39,642 nt of DNA from Velocimicrobium porci (GTDB lineage: Bacteria; Bacillota; Clostridia; Lachnospirales; Lachnospiraceae), in the NCBI RefSeq assembly GCF_009696045.1, contig NZ_VUMT01000022.1, positions 1-39,642 of the forward strand, in the 5' to 3' direction. Below, piece after piece: positions 20,456 to 28,700 of this stretch. The position numbers and the translations under genes are program-made. Positions within the stretch are counted from its first letter, which is position 1, and every line of letters begins with the position of its first letter. The notes beneath the pieces were generated by a model that did no database searches, had not been told where the DNA came from, and saw nothing but the letters and a program-made list of their open reading frames with translations.

Positions 20456-21066
20456 AACAAAGATTACCTTTAAATTTACAATTCTTTGCAGAGCAAGGAG
20501 AAGAAGGGCAACAACAAAATCAGGCACAGCAACAGCAAGGAACAAATCAATCGACACAAACACCATCGTTTGATTATGAGAAACTAGCCAGTATTGTAGC
20601 TGGAAAACAAAATGTAACTGAGGATACTGTCTTGAAAGGGTATTTCAAGCAACAAGGTCTTAGCAAAGAAGAGATGGAACAAGCAATTTCTGCCTTTAAG
20701 GAGCAAAAGGCAGCACAGCAACCTGATGTAGAGAAAATACAAGTACAAGCAGTTCAAGCACAACAAGCATTACAACAATCGCAAATCGAAAATAAGGCAA
20801 TTTTATCAGCGATTGAATTAGGACTTGATGTAAAAACAGTTCCATATCTTATGAAAATGGCTGATTTTAGCAACGTTATGAAAGAAGATGGAACAATAAA
20901 TGAAGATACTATAAAAGAAGCCTTAAACAAAGTATTAGAGGATGTACCAGCACTGAAACCAAGTACTGAAAAAGCAACTGGATTTATGCAAGTTGGTGCA
21001 AGTGGAACACAACAACAAAATAATCAAAGCGACTTATTAGCATTTGCTTTTGGAAACAAAAAATAA
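20452..21066 (+). CDS. Scaffold protein
   Basis: A 204-residue protein with the N-terminal LPLNLQFFAE motif common to scaffold or capsid genes of Firmicute siphophages. A Gln-rich segment (18-40), a helical middle (KQQGLSKEEMEQAISAFKEQ) and a C-terminal capsid-binding end (SDLLAFAFGNKK) follow. Scaffold proteins direct assembly of the major capsid into proheads and then leave. AAAGGAACGAT precedes the start, and the capsid gene follows by 18 bases. Confidence 0.85.
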   Translation: MKQRLPLNLQFFAEQGEEGQQQNQAQQQQGTNQSTQTPSFDYEKLASIVAGKQNVTEDTVLKGYFKQQGLSKEEMEQAISAFKEQKAAQQPDVEKIQVQAVQAQQALQQSQIENKAILSAIELGLDVKTVPYLMKMADFSNVMKEDGTINEDTIKEALNKVLEDVPALKPSTEKATGFMQVGASGTQQQNNQSDLLAFAFGNKK

Positions 21067-21084
21067 GAAAGAAGGTTTTAAATT

Positions 21085-21987
21085 ATGTCAGTATATGATT
21101 ATGCAGAACAATTTGAAAGAGAGTTACAACAAAAATATGAAAGAGAATTGACCTCTGTTGCTTTAACACAGTCAAATCCAAGTATTAAATTTATCAATGC
21201 CCAAACAATTAAATTACCAAGAATGACAGTATCCGGCTATAAGGACCATAACAGAAATGTGTTAGGGTTCAATACGGGGACTGTTACGAATGATTGGGAA
21301 CCAAAAAAATTAGAGCATGACAGAGATATTGAAATTCCTATTGATCCAATGGATATTGACGAAACAAATCTTGTCCTAGAGATGGCGAATATTCAAAATG
21401 TATTCGAGGAAGAGCAGGCAATTCCAGAAAAAGATTCGTATCGCTATTCGAAGTTATATGCAGAAGCTAAAAATTATCAGTCTAAAGGAGCAGTGATTGA
21501 CAATACAGTATTGACAGTTGACAATATCTTGGATTGGTTTGACCAGCAAATGGAACGAATGGACGAAAATGCAGTGCCAAGCGAAGGACGTATTTTATAT
21601 CTGACTCCAGCTGTGAATACATTAATAAAAAATGCTTCCAAGCTTACTAGAACAATTGACGCAAGAACAGGAGGAGGAATTGACCGAAGAGTGTATTCAT
21701 TAGATGATGTAAGCTTTGTAAAAGTTCCAAGTGCAAGAATGAAAACAAAGTATAACTTCACAAATGGTTGTGTGCCGGCTAATGATGCAAAGCAAATTAA
21801 TATGATCTTAGTTCATCCATCATGTGTTATTTCGAGAGATAAGTATGCGTATATGAAGTTATTTACACCAGGTAGCGATTCTCGTACTGCAGATAAGTAT
21901 GTATATCAGAACAGATATTATACAGACACATTTTTAATTGAAAATAAAGCTTGTGGTATTGCAATTAATGCAGAAAGTGAGGGATAA
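21085..21987 (+). CDS. Major capsid protein (HK97 fold)
   Basis: A 300-residue protein in the canonical capsid position after the scaffold. Features matching the SPP1/HK97-like group include an N-terminal arm (YDYAEQFERELQQKYEREL), the E-loop region with DWEPKKLEHDRDIEIPIDPM, the A-domain helices with GRILYLTPAVNTLIKNA, and a C-terminal beta strand region (YYTDTFLIENKACGIAIN). The ribosome site is AGAAAGAAGG. No prohead protease gene is present, consistent with a separate scaffold. Confidence 0.9.
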   Translation: MSVYDYAEQFERELQQKYERELTSVALTQSNPSIKFINAQTIKLPRMTVSGYKDHNRNVLGFNTGTVTNDWEPKKLEHDRDIEIPIDPMDIDETNLVLEMANIQNVFEEEQAIPEKDSYRYSKLYAEAKNYQSKGAVIDNTVLTVDNILDWFDQQMERMDENAVPSEGRILYLTPAVNTLIKNASKLTRTIDARTGGGIDRRVYSLDDVSFVKVPSARMKTKYNFTNGCVPANDAKQINMILVHPSCVISRDKYAYMKLFTPGSDSRTADKYVYQNRYYTDTFLIENKACGIAINAESEG

Positions 21988-21988
21988 A

Positions 21989-22219
21989 ATGGAAGCGAGT
22001 AAAGGAAATAAAGTATATACCATTGATGAACTAGAAAAGGAACAGTATCGAAATAATGGATATGATATCTATGATGAGGATGGAGAAGTAGTTGCCTATG
22101 GAAAAGGTAAAACAATTCCGTATGAGCAATATGCAGAATTAAAAAAGCAATATGAGGAATTAAAAGGGCAACAAGAAGAACCAAAAAAGGGAAAACAAAC
22201 AAAAAAAGAGGGTGAATAA
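21989..22219 (+). CDS. Small head-region protein (76 aa)
   Basis: A 76-residue protein (MEASKGNKVYTIDELEKEQY...) with GTGAGGGATAAA before the start, one base after the capsid stop. The start of a possible longer frame at 21938 would overlap the capsid gene. It has a short beta-containing domain (DIYDEDGEVVAYGKGKTIPY) and a Lys/Glu/Gln-rich C-terminal helix. Similar short proteins follow the capsid in related phages and have no defined role. Confidence 0.7.
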   Translation: MEASKGNKVYTIDELEKEQYRNNGYDIYDEDGEVVAYGKGKTIPYEQYAELKKQYEELKGQQEEPKKGKQTKKEGE

Positions 22220-22594
22220 ATGCCTTATGCAGAAAAAGAGTATTATATAGGAGTATTTCAAGGGCACATTCCAGAGGAAGAGATAAGCAAATATCTGAAT
22301 CAGGCAAGCCGGCACATAGATTCGCTTACCTACAATCGAATTGTGGGTAGGGGAATTTCTAATTTAACAGAGTTTCAAAAAGACATTCTAAAAGAGGTAT
22401 GCTGTGAACAGGCTGAATTTGAGTACAATAATCGAGAAATATTTGACATGATATTGCAAGGATATAGTATCAATGGTGTCAGTATGCAATTTGGAGAAAG
22501 TTGGAATGTGAGCATACAAAAAGGGATTCCAATGAAGCGAGATACTTATGAAATTCTAAGCCAAACAGGTCTTACTTGTAGATTGGCGGTGTAG
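22220..22594 (+). CDS. Head-tail connector (gp6/gp15-like adaptor)
   Basis: A 124-residue protein with the phage head-tail connector (Phage_connect_1) pattern: ISKYLNQASRHIDSLTYNRI, then EFQKDILKEVCCEQAEFEYN. It would form the ring below the portal. It starts at the base following the previous stop, with AGAGGGTGA upstream, and is followed by the other head-completion genes in the standard order. Confidence 0.85.
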   Translation: MPYAEKEYYIGVFQGHIPEEEISKYLNQASRHIDSLTYNRIVGRGISNLTEFQKDILKEVCCEQAEFEYNNREIFDMILQGYSINGVSMQFGESWNVSIQKGIPMKRDTYEILSQTGLTCRLAV

Positions 22595-22595
22595 C

Positions 22596-22934
22596 ATGAA
22601 ATATCCTTGTTTAGTGCCAAAGCAGTTCTGTACTACTCCAATTCATGTAAGCATTGAATCGGAAGAGATAAATAACTTGGGAATGCCTAAATATGTATTA
22701 GAGTTGGACATACAATGTAATTATCAAGAAACTGCAAAACCAGTATTGACGGCAGAGAAAAAGATAATACAAATTAATGGAATAGCTTTGTTCTGTGGTG
22801 ATATTGCTCCTAATATTCCAATATTAAGTAGCGGCACTGTTATAATAAATGGCATTGAAAGGCAAATAGTAACTGGTGAAAAGGCAAGAAATCCAGATGG
22901 TACAGTGAACTATTGCCGACTAAATCTTGTGTAA
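22596..22934 (+). CDS. Head closure / minor capsid protein
   Basis: A 112-residue beta-rich protein (MKYPCLVPKQFCTTPIHVSI...) at the second position after the capsid genes, as expected for the SPP1 gp16-like head-closure or Minor_capsid_1 family. The segment SGTVIINGIERQIVTGEKARNPDG with C-terminal NYCRLNLV fits such proteins. It probably plugs the connector and binds the tail. GATTGGCGGTG serves as a weak ribosome site; translational coupling is likely. Confidence 0.75.
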   Translation: MKYPCLVPKQFCTTPIHVSIESEEINNLGMPKYVLELDIQCNYQETAKPVLTAEKKIIQINGIALFCGDIAPNIPILSSGTVIINGIERQIVTGEKARNPDGTVNYCRLNLV

Positions 22935-22945
22935 GGAGTGATAGA

Positions 22946-23323
22946 GTGAATGTCAGTTCAAGAGTAAAAATCAATCGTCAAAAAATAAAGCAATTAACAA
23001 TGGCTCAAATAACAGCATTAGAAAAGACAACAGAAGCACTTCATACAGAAGTAGTACAGGCTCAGGTATTTCCGTTTCAGACAGGAAACACCCAAAATGA
23101 ATCTACGTTTCCGGATTATTCGAAATCAAAAGAAGGACGTACCAGTATTGTAACAAGTAATCCTTATGCAAGGCGATTGTATTATCACCCCGAATATCAT
23201 TTTTCTAAAGCAGAAAATCCAAATGCTAGAGGAAAATGGTATCAGCCCTGGATTGATGGAAAAGAAAAGAATTTCTGCAAAGAAACATTCAAGAAGTTCT
23301 ATAAGGAAGATGGTGGACTGTGA
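22946..23323 (+). CDS. Minor capsid protein (Minor_capsid_2-like)
   Basis: A 125-residue protein starting at GTG with AAGGAG eight bases upstream (the frame from 22913 would overlap the previous gene). The pattern KTTEALHTEVVQAQVFPFQTG, then SNPYARRLYYHPEYHFSKAE and ARGKWYQPW, is characteristic of the Minor_capsid_2/HK97 gp10-like head-tail joining proteins. It overlaps the next gene by four bases. Confidence 0.8.
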   Translation: MNVSSRVKINRQKIKQLTMAQITALEKTTEALHTEVVQAQVFPFQTGNTQNESTFPDYSKSKEGRTSIVTSNPYARRLYYHPEYHFSKAENPNARGKWYQPWIDGKEKNFCKETFKKFYKEDGGL

Positions 23324-23733
23324 TGTTATCATTAAAATTGGTGAGAGAATTTATTGCAAGCCTTGGTCTTGTAAAAGACGATAATGTATACATTGGAAAA
23401 CTTGATAACAAACAAAAATGTTCGATAGGAGTGTACAATCGAGAACATGACGGAGCAGAGCAAATTCCAATCGGTGGTAGAGAGAGTGGAACATTTCAAG
23501 AAAAACGTATATCTCTATTAATTCACTGGAATAAGAATCCTGTAGAAGCAGAGGAGATTGCATATAAGTTATACAATTTATTACAACAGCAAAAAGAGTT
23601 TTATATGGATACAACCTATATACATTATATTCGGATGATGGTAGACGAGCCAAAAGATGTTGGAACGGATGATGCTGGAATTTACGAATATGTGATATGG
23701 GTTGATTTTATTTATAGTGAAAGAAAGGATTGA
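23320..23733 (+). CDS. Tail terminator / minor capsid protein (Minor_capsid_3-like)
   Basis: A 137-residue protein that matches the tail-completion position and pattern: an N-terminal helix, VYIGKLDNKQKCSIGVYNRE, a central RISLLIHWNKNPVEAEEIAY and a C-terminal beta end (YEYVIWVDFIYSERKD). It probably caps the tail tube at the head end. Start at GTG 23320 or ATG 23323; AAGGAAGATGG lies upstream. Confidence 0.8.
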   Translation: MMLSLKLVREFIASLGLVKDDNVYIGKLDNKQKCSIGVYNREHDGAEQIPIGGRESGTFQEKRISLLIHWNKNPVEAEEIAYKLYNLLQQQKEFYMDTTYIHYIRMMVDEPKDVGTDDAGIYEYVIWVDFIYSERKD

Positions 23734-23737
23734 AGAT

Positions 23738-24187
23738 ATGGCAGATGTAGCGAAAGTATATCCTGTATATGATAATAAATTTAAGATAGGGATAAAAGGA
23801 TTAGATAGTACAGCGTCCGACATGGTTATAATCGCTAATGTAGAAAACTTTGCACCTAGTATTGATGGCGGTGTAGAGGAATGGAATGCGATGGAGCATG
23901 GTGGGTGGGGAGATGCAATGATGACAAGTAAGAAGTTATCATTCAGTTTTAGTGGTAAGAGAACTTATGGCGACCCAGGGAATGATTATGTGGCAGGACT
24001 AGCTTGGAAATCAGGAAATGATGTTGTTACAAAATTTGAATGGGAAATGCCAAGCGGTGCAAAAGTAGAATTTGATTGTATCGTAAATGTAACAACCCCA
24101 AGTGGTGGAGATAGTACTGCAATTGATGGATTAGAATTTGAAGTACATTGTAAGGGAAAACCAAAATATACGAAAGCTTTACCCTAA
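23738..24187 (+). CDS. Major tail tube protein
   Basis: A 149-residue tail tube protein (MADVAKVYPVYDNKFKIGIK...) with central SFSFSGKRTYGDPGNDYVAG and C-terminal GGDSTAIDGLEFEVHCKGKP, the expected beta-sandwich type. AAAGGATTGAAGAT precedes the chosen ATG. It ends ALP followed by TAATGA, but the +1 frame across the stop is open for 22 more codons, so a longer minor form (171 residues) is likely to be made by frameshifting at CCC-T. Its position between the tail terminator and tail chaperones is standard. Confidence 0.9.
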   Translation: MADVAKVYPVYDNKFKIGIKGLDSTASDMVIIANVENFAPSIDGGVEEWNAMEHGGWGDAMMTSKKLSFSFSGKRTYGDPGNDYVAGLAWKSGNDVVTKFEWEMPSGAKVEFDCIVNVTTPSGGDSTAIDGLEFEVHCKGKPKYTKALP

Positions 24188-24254
24188 TGAACCCACAGAA
24201 AGTGGGGAAGTGGAAACATTAAGTATAGCAAAGGAAGAAACACCTAAGGAATAA
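24182..24254 (+). other. Putative programmed +1 frameshift site and tail-tube C-terminal extension
   Basis: The tail tube ends CCC (24182-24184) TAA TGA. If the proline tRNA slips from CCC to CCT, translation continues AAT GAA CCC ACA GAA... to TAA at 24252-24254, adding NEPTESGEVETLSIAKEETP plus KE. Listeria phage PSA uses +1 slippage on overlapping proline codons at the ends of its capsid and tail genes. The extension has normal, acidic protein composition and no start codon or ribosome site of its own. Confidence 0.65.
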
Positions 24255-24267
24255 TTCTTTAGGTGTT
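24239..24267 (+). terminator. Weak terminator hairpin after the tail tube gene
   Basis: AACACCTAA/TTAGGTGTT forms a 9-bp stem followed by TTGTTG. The stem covers the last codons of the frameshift extension. The U-tract is poor, so it probably attenuates transcription rather than ending it, which would keep tail tube levels above downstream tail genes. Confidence 0.55.
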
Positions 24268-24293
24268 TTGTTGAATTGGAAAGGAAAATAAAT

Positions 24294-24587
24294 ATGAGTA
24301 AAGTAGTTGATATAACGGAACAGTTAAATTTTGAAGAAAATCCTAAGATTAAAATAGGTAAAAAAGAATATGAAGTAAATGCAGATGCTACGAGTATGTT
24401 GAAAGTGATGCAGTTATTAGGTGATGTAACAAATATTACACCAAAAGATATTGTTAGTGTTTATGAAATTTTATTTTCCAAAGAAGAAAGAGATAAAATT
24501 GATAAATTAAAATTAAAATTTGAAGATTTTACTACATTAGTAATGTCAGCAATTGAAGTTGTAACTGGTGAAAAACAGGGGGAGTAG
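24294..24587 (+). CDS. Tail assembly chaperone, short form (gpG-like)
   Basis: A 97-residue acidic protein (MSKVVDITEQLNFEENPKIK...) directly after the tail tube, the position of lambda gpG. It begins with AAAGGAAAAT upstream. The chaperone coats the tape measure during tail assembly. Its 3' end overlaps the -1 frame of the next reading frame, as in nearly all long-tailed phages. Confidence 0.8.
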   Translation: MSKVVDITEQLNFEENPKIKIGKKEYEVNADATSMLKVMQLLGDVTNITPKDIVSVYEILFSKEERDKIDKLKLKFEDFTTLVMSAIEVVTGEKQGE

Positions 24588-24925
24588 AAGAGAAAGAATC
24601 TTACTACGATATATTTGAAGATTTTGATTTAATCGTGTCTTCTTTTCAGACGCAATATGGAATCCGAATATATTCACAAGATTTCAAGAAAATGCCTTGG
24701 AAAGAGTTTTCAGCATTGCTTAGCGGACTAGCACCGGAAACACCACTTGGAAGGGTTGTAGCAATTCGAGCAGAAACAAATAAGGAAGTGATTAAGAATT
24801 TCACTCCAGAACAGAAGAAAATAAACAAAGAGTATCAAAGAAGAATTGCGAATGGCATGAGCAAAGAAAAATATAAGCGAGAAATGGACAGATTGGAAAA
24901 AGAAATTGCAAGAATGTTCCAATAG
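24572..24925 (+). CDS. Tail assembly chaperone extension (gpGT-like, made by -1 frameshift)
   Basis: The -1 frame is open from just after TGA at 24569-24571 to 24925 and encodes EEKESYYDIFEDFDLIVSSF and onward to a basic C-terminal helix. There is no ribosome site before the internal GTG at 24635, so it is best read as a fusion to the upstream chaperone (about 209 residues). The shift must occur between 24572 and 24584. The only repetitive sequence there is CAGGGGGAG (G-run 24578-24582), which allows P-site re-pairing on GGG but is not a perfect X-XXY-YYZ heptamer. Confidence 0.7.
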   Translation, partial: KTGGVEEKESYYDIFEDFDLIVSSFQTQYGIRIYSQDFKKMPWKEFSALLSGLAPETPLGRVVAIRAETNKEVIKNFTPEQKKINKEYQRRIANGMSKEKYKREMDRLEKEIARMFQ

Positions 24926-24948
24926 TTATTTCTTTTTTACCCAATATC

Positions 24949-24957
24949 TGGTATAAT
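24949..24957 (+). promoter_or_regulatory. Extended -10 promoter of the secreted-protein unit
   Basis: TGGTATAAT is a complete extended -10 element in the gap between the tail chaperone and the secreted-protein gene; the -35 region (TTTCTT, 17-base spacer) is weak. A promoter inside a tail operon signals an independently expressed insert. Confidence 0.65.
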
Positions 24958-24993
24958 AATTTATTATTACTAAAGTATGGAGGAGAAATAAAA

Positions 24994-25449
24994 ATGAAAA
25001 AAACTATTGTAACTTTATTAATTGCTGTTTTACTTATTCCTTTATTTGTACCACAGCAAGCAGAGGCAAGTCAAAAAGATTCGCAAATAATTATGGATGC
25101 CTATAATTGGGTATGTGAAGATGTTTGGAATAATTATTTTTGTGATATGTATCATTATATCGAATCAGGAACGGGTTCATTAGGTCAAAAACTAAATGCT
25201 AAGAAATGTATAAAGAATGGGAAAAAAGTAGTAAAAAAGGTGGCTTATTATGATGCTCAAATGAAAAAATTAAGTAATACGAAAAAGAATAAAAAAGCAA
25301 AAGAAATTTGGAAAAAACTAAAAAAAGAGATAATTATGTTAGACAAACAATTACAAGAAAAGACTCCAAAGGCAAATGATGAATCTTATATTTTTAATAC
25401 GGATAAGTTCCAAACTTATATGTATAAATTGCTAGATTATGTATATTAA
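24994..25449 (+). CDS. Secreted protein with signal peptide (moron candidate)
   Basis: A 151-residue protein with a Sec signal peptide: MKKTIVTLLIAVLLIPLFV core and a cleavage site after AEA (residues 23-25). The mature part has two Trp-Asn rich helices with cysteines (YNWVCEDVWNNYFCDMYHY) and a lysine-rich helical region. It has a strong ribosome site (GGAGGAGA), its own promoter upstream and a terminator downstream, and interrupts the tail genes between the chaperone and the tape measure. That is the architecture of a moron expressed by the lysogen. No homologous family is recognised; possible roles are exclusion of other phages at the cell surface or lysogenic conversion. Confidence 0.75.
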   Translation: MKKTIVTLLIAVLLIPLFVPQQAEASQKDSQIIMDAYNWVCEDVWNNYFCDMYHYIESGTGSLGQKLNAKKCIKNGKKVVKKVAYYDAQMKKLSNTKKNKKAKEIWKKLKKEIIMLDKQLQEKTPKANDESYIFNTDKFQTYMYKLLDYVY

Positions 25450-25460
25450 TTGGTAGAATG

Positions 25461-25487
25461 ACCGCTTACTTAGATAGGCGGTTTTTT
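25461..25487 (+). terminator. Terminator of the secreted-protein unit
   Basis: ACCGC (25461-25465) pairs with GCGGT (25478-25482), followed by six T. The stem is short but the U-tract is good. It ends 12 bases after the secreted-protein stop codon. Confidence 0.65.
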
Positions 25488-25511
25488 CATGCCTAAAATT
25501 AAGGGTAAAAG

Positions 25512-25652
25512 GTGATAACAATTGAGAAAATAAAATGTAATAAATGTGGAAAAACGTTATTATATGCGGAACATATAGAGGGTGAAATTAAATGTCCACG
25601 TTGCAAAGAAATAAACAGGATTAAAATAGAACGCAAAGGGAAGAGCCAATAA
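25512..25652 (+). CDS. Com-like zinc-finger protein (46 aa)
   Basis: A 46-residue frame starting at GTG (AAGGGTAAAAG upstream) with IKCNKCGKTLLYAEHIEGE then IKCPRCKEINRIK. The paired C-x2-C knuckles and the pattern K-C-x2-CxKLL-x-A match the Com family, in phage Mu a zinc-finger that activates translation of mom. Com-like genes are scattered in Firmicute prophages without mom; here no modification gene is nearby. It sits between the secreted-protein unit and the tape measure gene. Confidence 0.7.
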   Translation: MITIEKIKCNKCGKTLLYAEHIEGEIKCPRCKEINRIKIERKGKSQ

Positions 25653-25708
25653 GCTACACCATAGAGTAGTAGCAAGTGCCTACTTTGGTATTAAAGGTAG
25701 GTGACTTT

Positions 25709-28700
25709 ATGGGTGCCAGTGTTGGCGAAATAGATTTAGACTTACATGTCAACCGGAATGGTTTTGACAGAGAAATGCAAGGAATACAAGGACTTGCAAA
25801 GAAAGCAGGTGCTGCACTTGCTGGAGCATTTGCAGTTAAAAAACTTGTAGATTTTGGCAAGAGTTGTATCGAATTAGGAAGTGACTTAGAAGAAGTTCAA
25901 AATGTTGTTGATGTGACATTTCCTCATATGACTGCACAGGTAGACAAATTTGCAAAAGAAGCGGCAGCAAGTTTTGGATTATCTGAAACCATGGCAAAAA
26001 AGTTTACTGGAACTTTTGGAGCAATGGCAAAATCGTTTGGATTTTCGGAAAAGGCTGCTTATGATATGGGAAGCACATTGACCGGGTTAGCTGGAGATGT
26101 AGCTTCTTTTTACAATATATCTCAAGATGAGGCATATACAAAGTTAAAGTCGGTATTTACTGGTGAAACAGAAACATTAAAAGACCTTGGTATTGTAATG
26201 ACTCAAAATGCTTTAGATGCTTATGCAATGGCAAATGGTTATGGGAAAGTTACAAAAGATATGTCTGAGGCGGAAAAAGTGGCATTAAGATACGCTTTTG
26301 TACAGTCTCAATTAACTGCTGCAACAGGTGATTTTGCTAGAACATCAGGAAGCTGGGCGAACCAGGTTCGATTATTAAGTCTGCAATTTGAATCGTTAAA
26401 AGCAACAATTGGACAAGGATTAATCAATTTGTTCACTCCAATTATTAAAGCAGTGAATGTTTTGCTAGGGAAATTAGCTACTTTGGCAAATGCTTTTAAG
26501 GCATTTACAGAACTTATTACCGGGAACCATGGAAGTGCATCATCTAATAATGGAATCCAAGAAACTGCAAATGCAGCAAATGAAGCACAACAAGGGTTAG
26601 GTGGAGCAACAGGGGCAGCCAATAATCTAAAAAAAGCAACAGATGGAGCAGGAAAGGCAGCAAAAAAAGCTGCCAAAGAAATGCAAGGTCTATCCGGGAT
26701 TGATAAGCTTAATAATCTTACCACGACAGGCGATAAAGGTTCAGATGGTAGTGGTGGAAAAGGCTCAGGCAGTGGTGGAGTTGGTGGCTCTGCTGTTGAT
26801 TATGGAAAGTTAAACGATGGCGAAAATGTTATAGACAAGCAAGTCAACAAGTTCCAAGCATTGATTAATCGAGTAAAAGAGTTAGCTGGATTATTTGCGA
26901 AAGGATTTAAAATTGGTCTTGGGGATACGTCTGTTTTACAAGATATACAGGATTCTTTAAACAGTATAAGAAATAGTATAGTAGAAATATTTTCAGATCC
27001 TAACGTATTAAAAGCAGGGAATCAATTTCTTAATTCTCTTTCCTTAAATATGGGGAAAGTTGCAGGTTCATTTGCTTCTGTCGGTTTGACAATTGCAGAT
27101 AATATTCTAGGTGGAATGTCTAAATACTTAGAACAGAACAAAAATAGAATTAAAGGCTATCTTGTTTCTATGTTTGAGATTGGTTCGGAAACAGCAAATA
27201 TTATCGGTGATTTTTCGGTTGTATTAGCTGATATTGCTACTGTGTTCCGCTCTGACACTGCTAAACAGATAACAGCGGATATTATTTCGATATTTTCAAA
27301 TTCATTCATGGGAATATCGGAAATTTCTGCAAAAGGGACCAGAGATTTCTTAAAAGCAATTACTGACCCAATTGCAAAAAATAAAGACAAAATAAAAAAC
27401 ACAATCCAAGGCATGTTTGAAGCTGTTGAACCAGTTTTTAGGGCTTTAAGCGATATAGTAACCAAAACTTTTGAAAAGTGGAATGAAGTATATGATCAAT
27501 ATGTTTCTCCAGCATGGGAAAAGTTTTCGAGTGGATTGGACAAGATTCTTTCAATTACTTTGGACGCATTTAATAAATATCTATTACCACTATTCAAAAA
27601 GATTGGAAAAGAGTTTAAGCAATTAGCAGAAAAACATATCCAACCCCTTATAAACGCTTTTTTGGAACTTTGTGGGAAAGTAACAGAGGCAATTGCAACT
27701 TTATGGAATTTTCTTAGTCCGTTTGTTGGCTGGTTTATTGAAAAATTTATTGCTAAAATGGCCACAAAAATTGAATGGTTTTGGACAAAAGTAAAAGCAG
27801 TAGTTTCTATTATTTCGGATTTACTAAAGGGACTTTGTGATTATCTGAGTGGTTTTATTGATTTCATAACTGGCGTATTTACTGGTGACTGGGGTAGAGC
27901 GTGGGATGGAATAAAAGAAATGTATCGTTCTATTTGGGAAACGATGAAAAACATTGTTGGAGACGCTTTGACCTTTATTAAAGATACCATTATAACTGGC
28001 TTCAATGCTGTAAAAGCAGTTATAGAAGTTATTTGGGATGGAATAAAGCTGGTATTTTCAACAGTATGGGAGGAAATCAAGAGGATTTTTGAACCTGTTG
28101 GAGATTGGTTCAAAGGAAAATTTGTAGAAGCTTATAAAGGGATTACTACCGCTTTCCAAAACATAGGGGAATGGGCAAGTGATAGGTGGAAAGCAGTTAC
28201 AAAAGTATTCCAAGACGTAAAGAATTGGTTTGGACAACGATTTAAAGATGCGTATACCAATCTTACAAATGCCTTTTCTGCAATTGGTACTTGGGCGAGT
28301 GAAAAATGGAGAAATGTAACAGATGTATTTAAGGGTGTAGGAGGATGGTTTCAAAAAAAGTTTGATGCTGCCTATAGAAAAGCAACAAAAGCTTTTTCCG
28401 GAACTGGAAAATTTTTTAGCGGTGTATGGAGCAATATAAAAGGAGCATTCGGAAATATTATTGATTGGTTTCGAGATAATTTCTCAAAAGCTTGGGAAGC
28501 TGTAAAAAAAGTTTTCTCTTCTGGAGGAAAAGTGTTTACTGGTATAAAGGAGGGAATTTTAAAAGGATTAAAAGATGTTATTAATGCCTTAATTGATGGA
28601 ATCAATAGAGTTATATCAGTCCCATTTAAAGGAATTCAAACAGCATTAAATAAAGTGAAAGGGTTTGAAGTAGCTGGTGGTCATCCGTTTGGTGGACTTC

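Noticed and set aside
23351-23653. Minus-strand frame opposite the tail terminator gene
   Set aside because: It is antisense to a well-supported structural gene and has no ribosome site.
24635-24925. Independent gene starting at GTG 24635
   Set aside because: There is no ribosome site and the frame is open further upstream, so a -1 frameshift product of the tail chaperone is the better explanation.
26308-28605. Several open frames on the minus strand of the tape measure gene
   Set aside because: They are antisense shadows of a long, codon-biased gene; they lack ribosome sites and their composition mirrors the sense strand.
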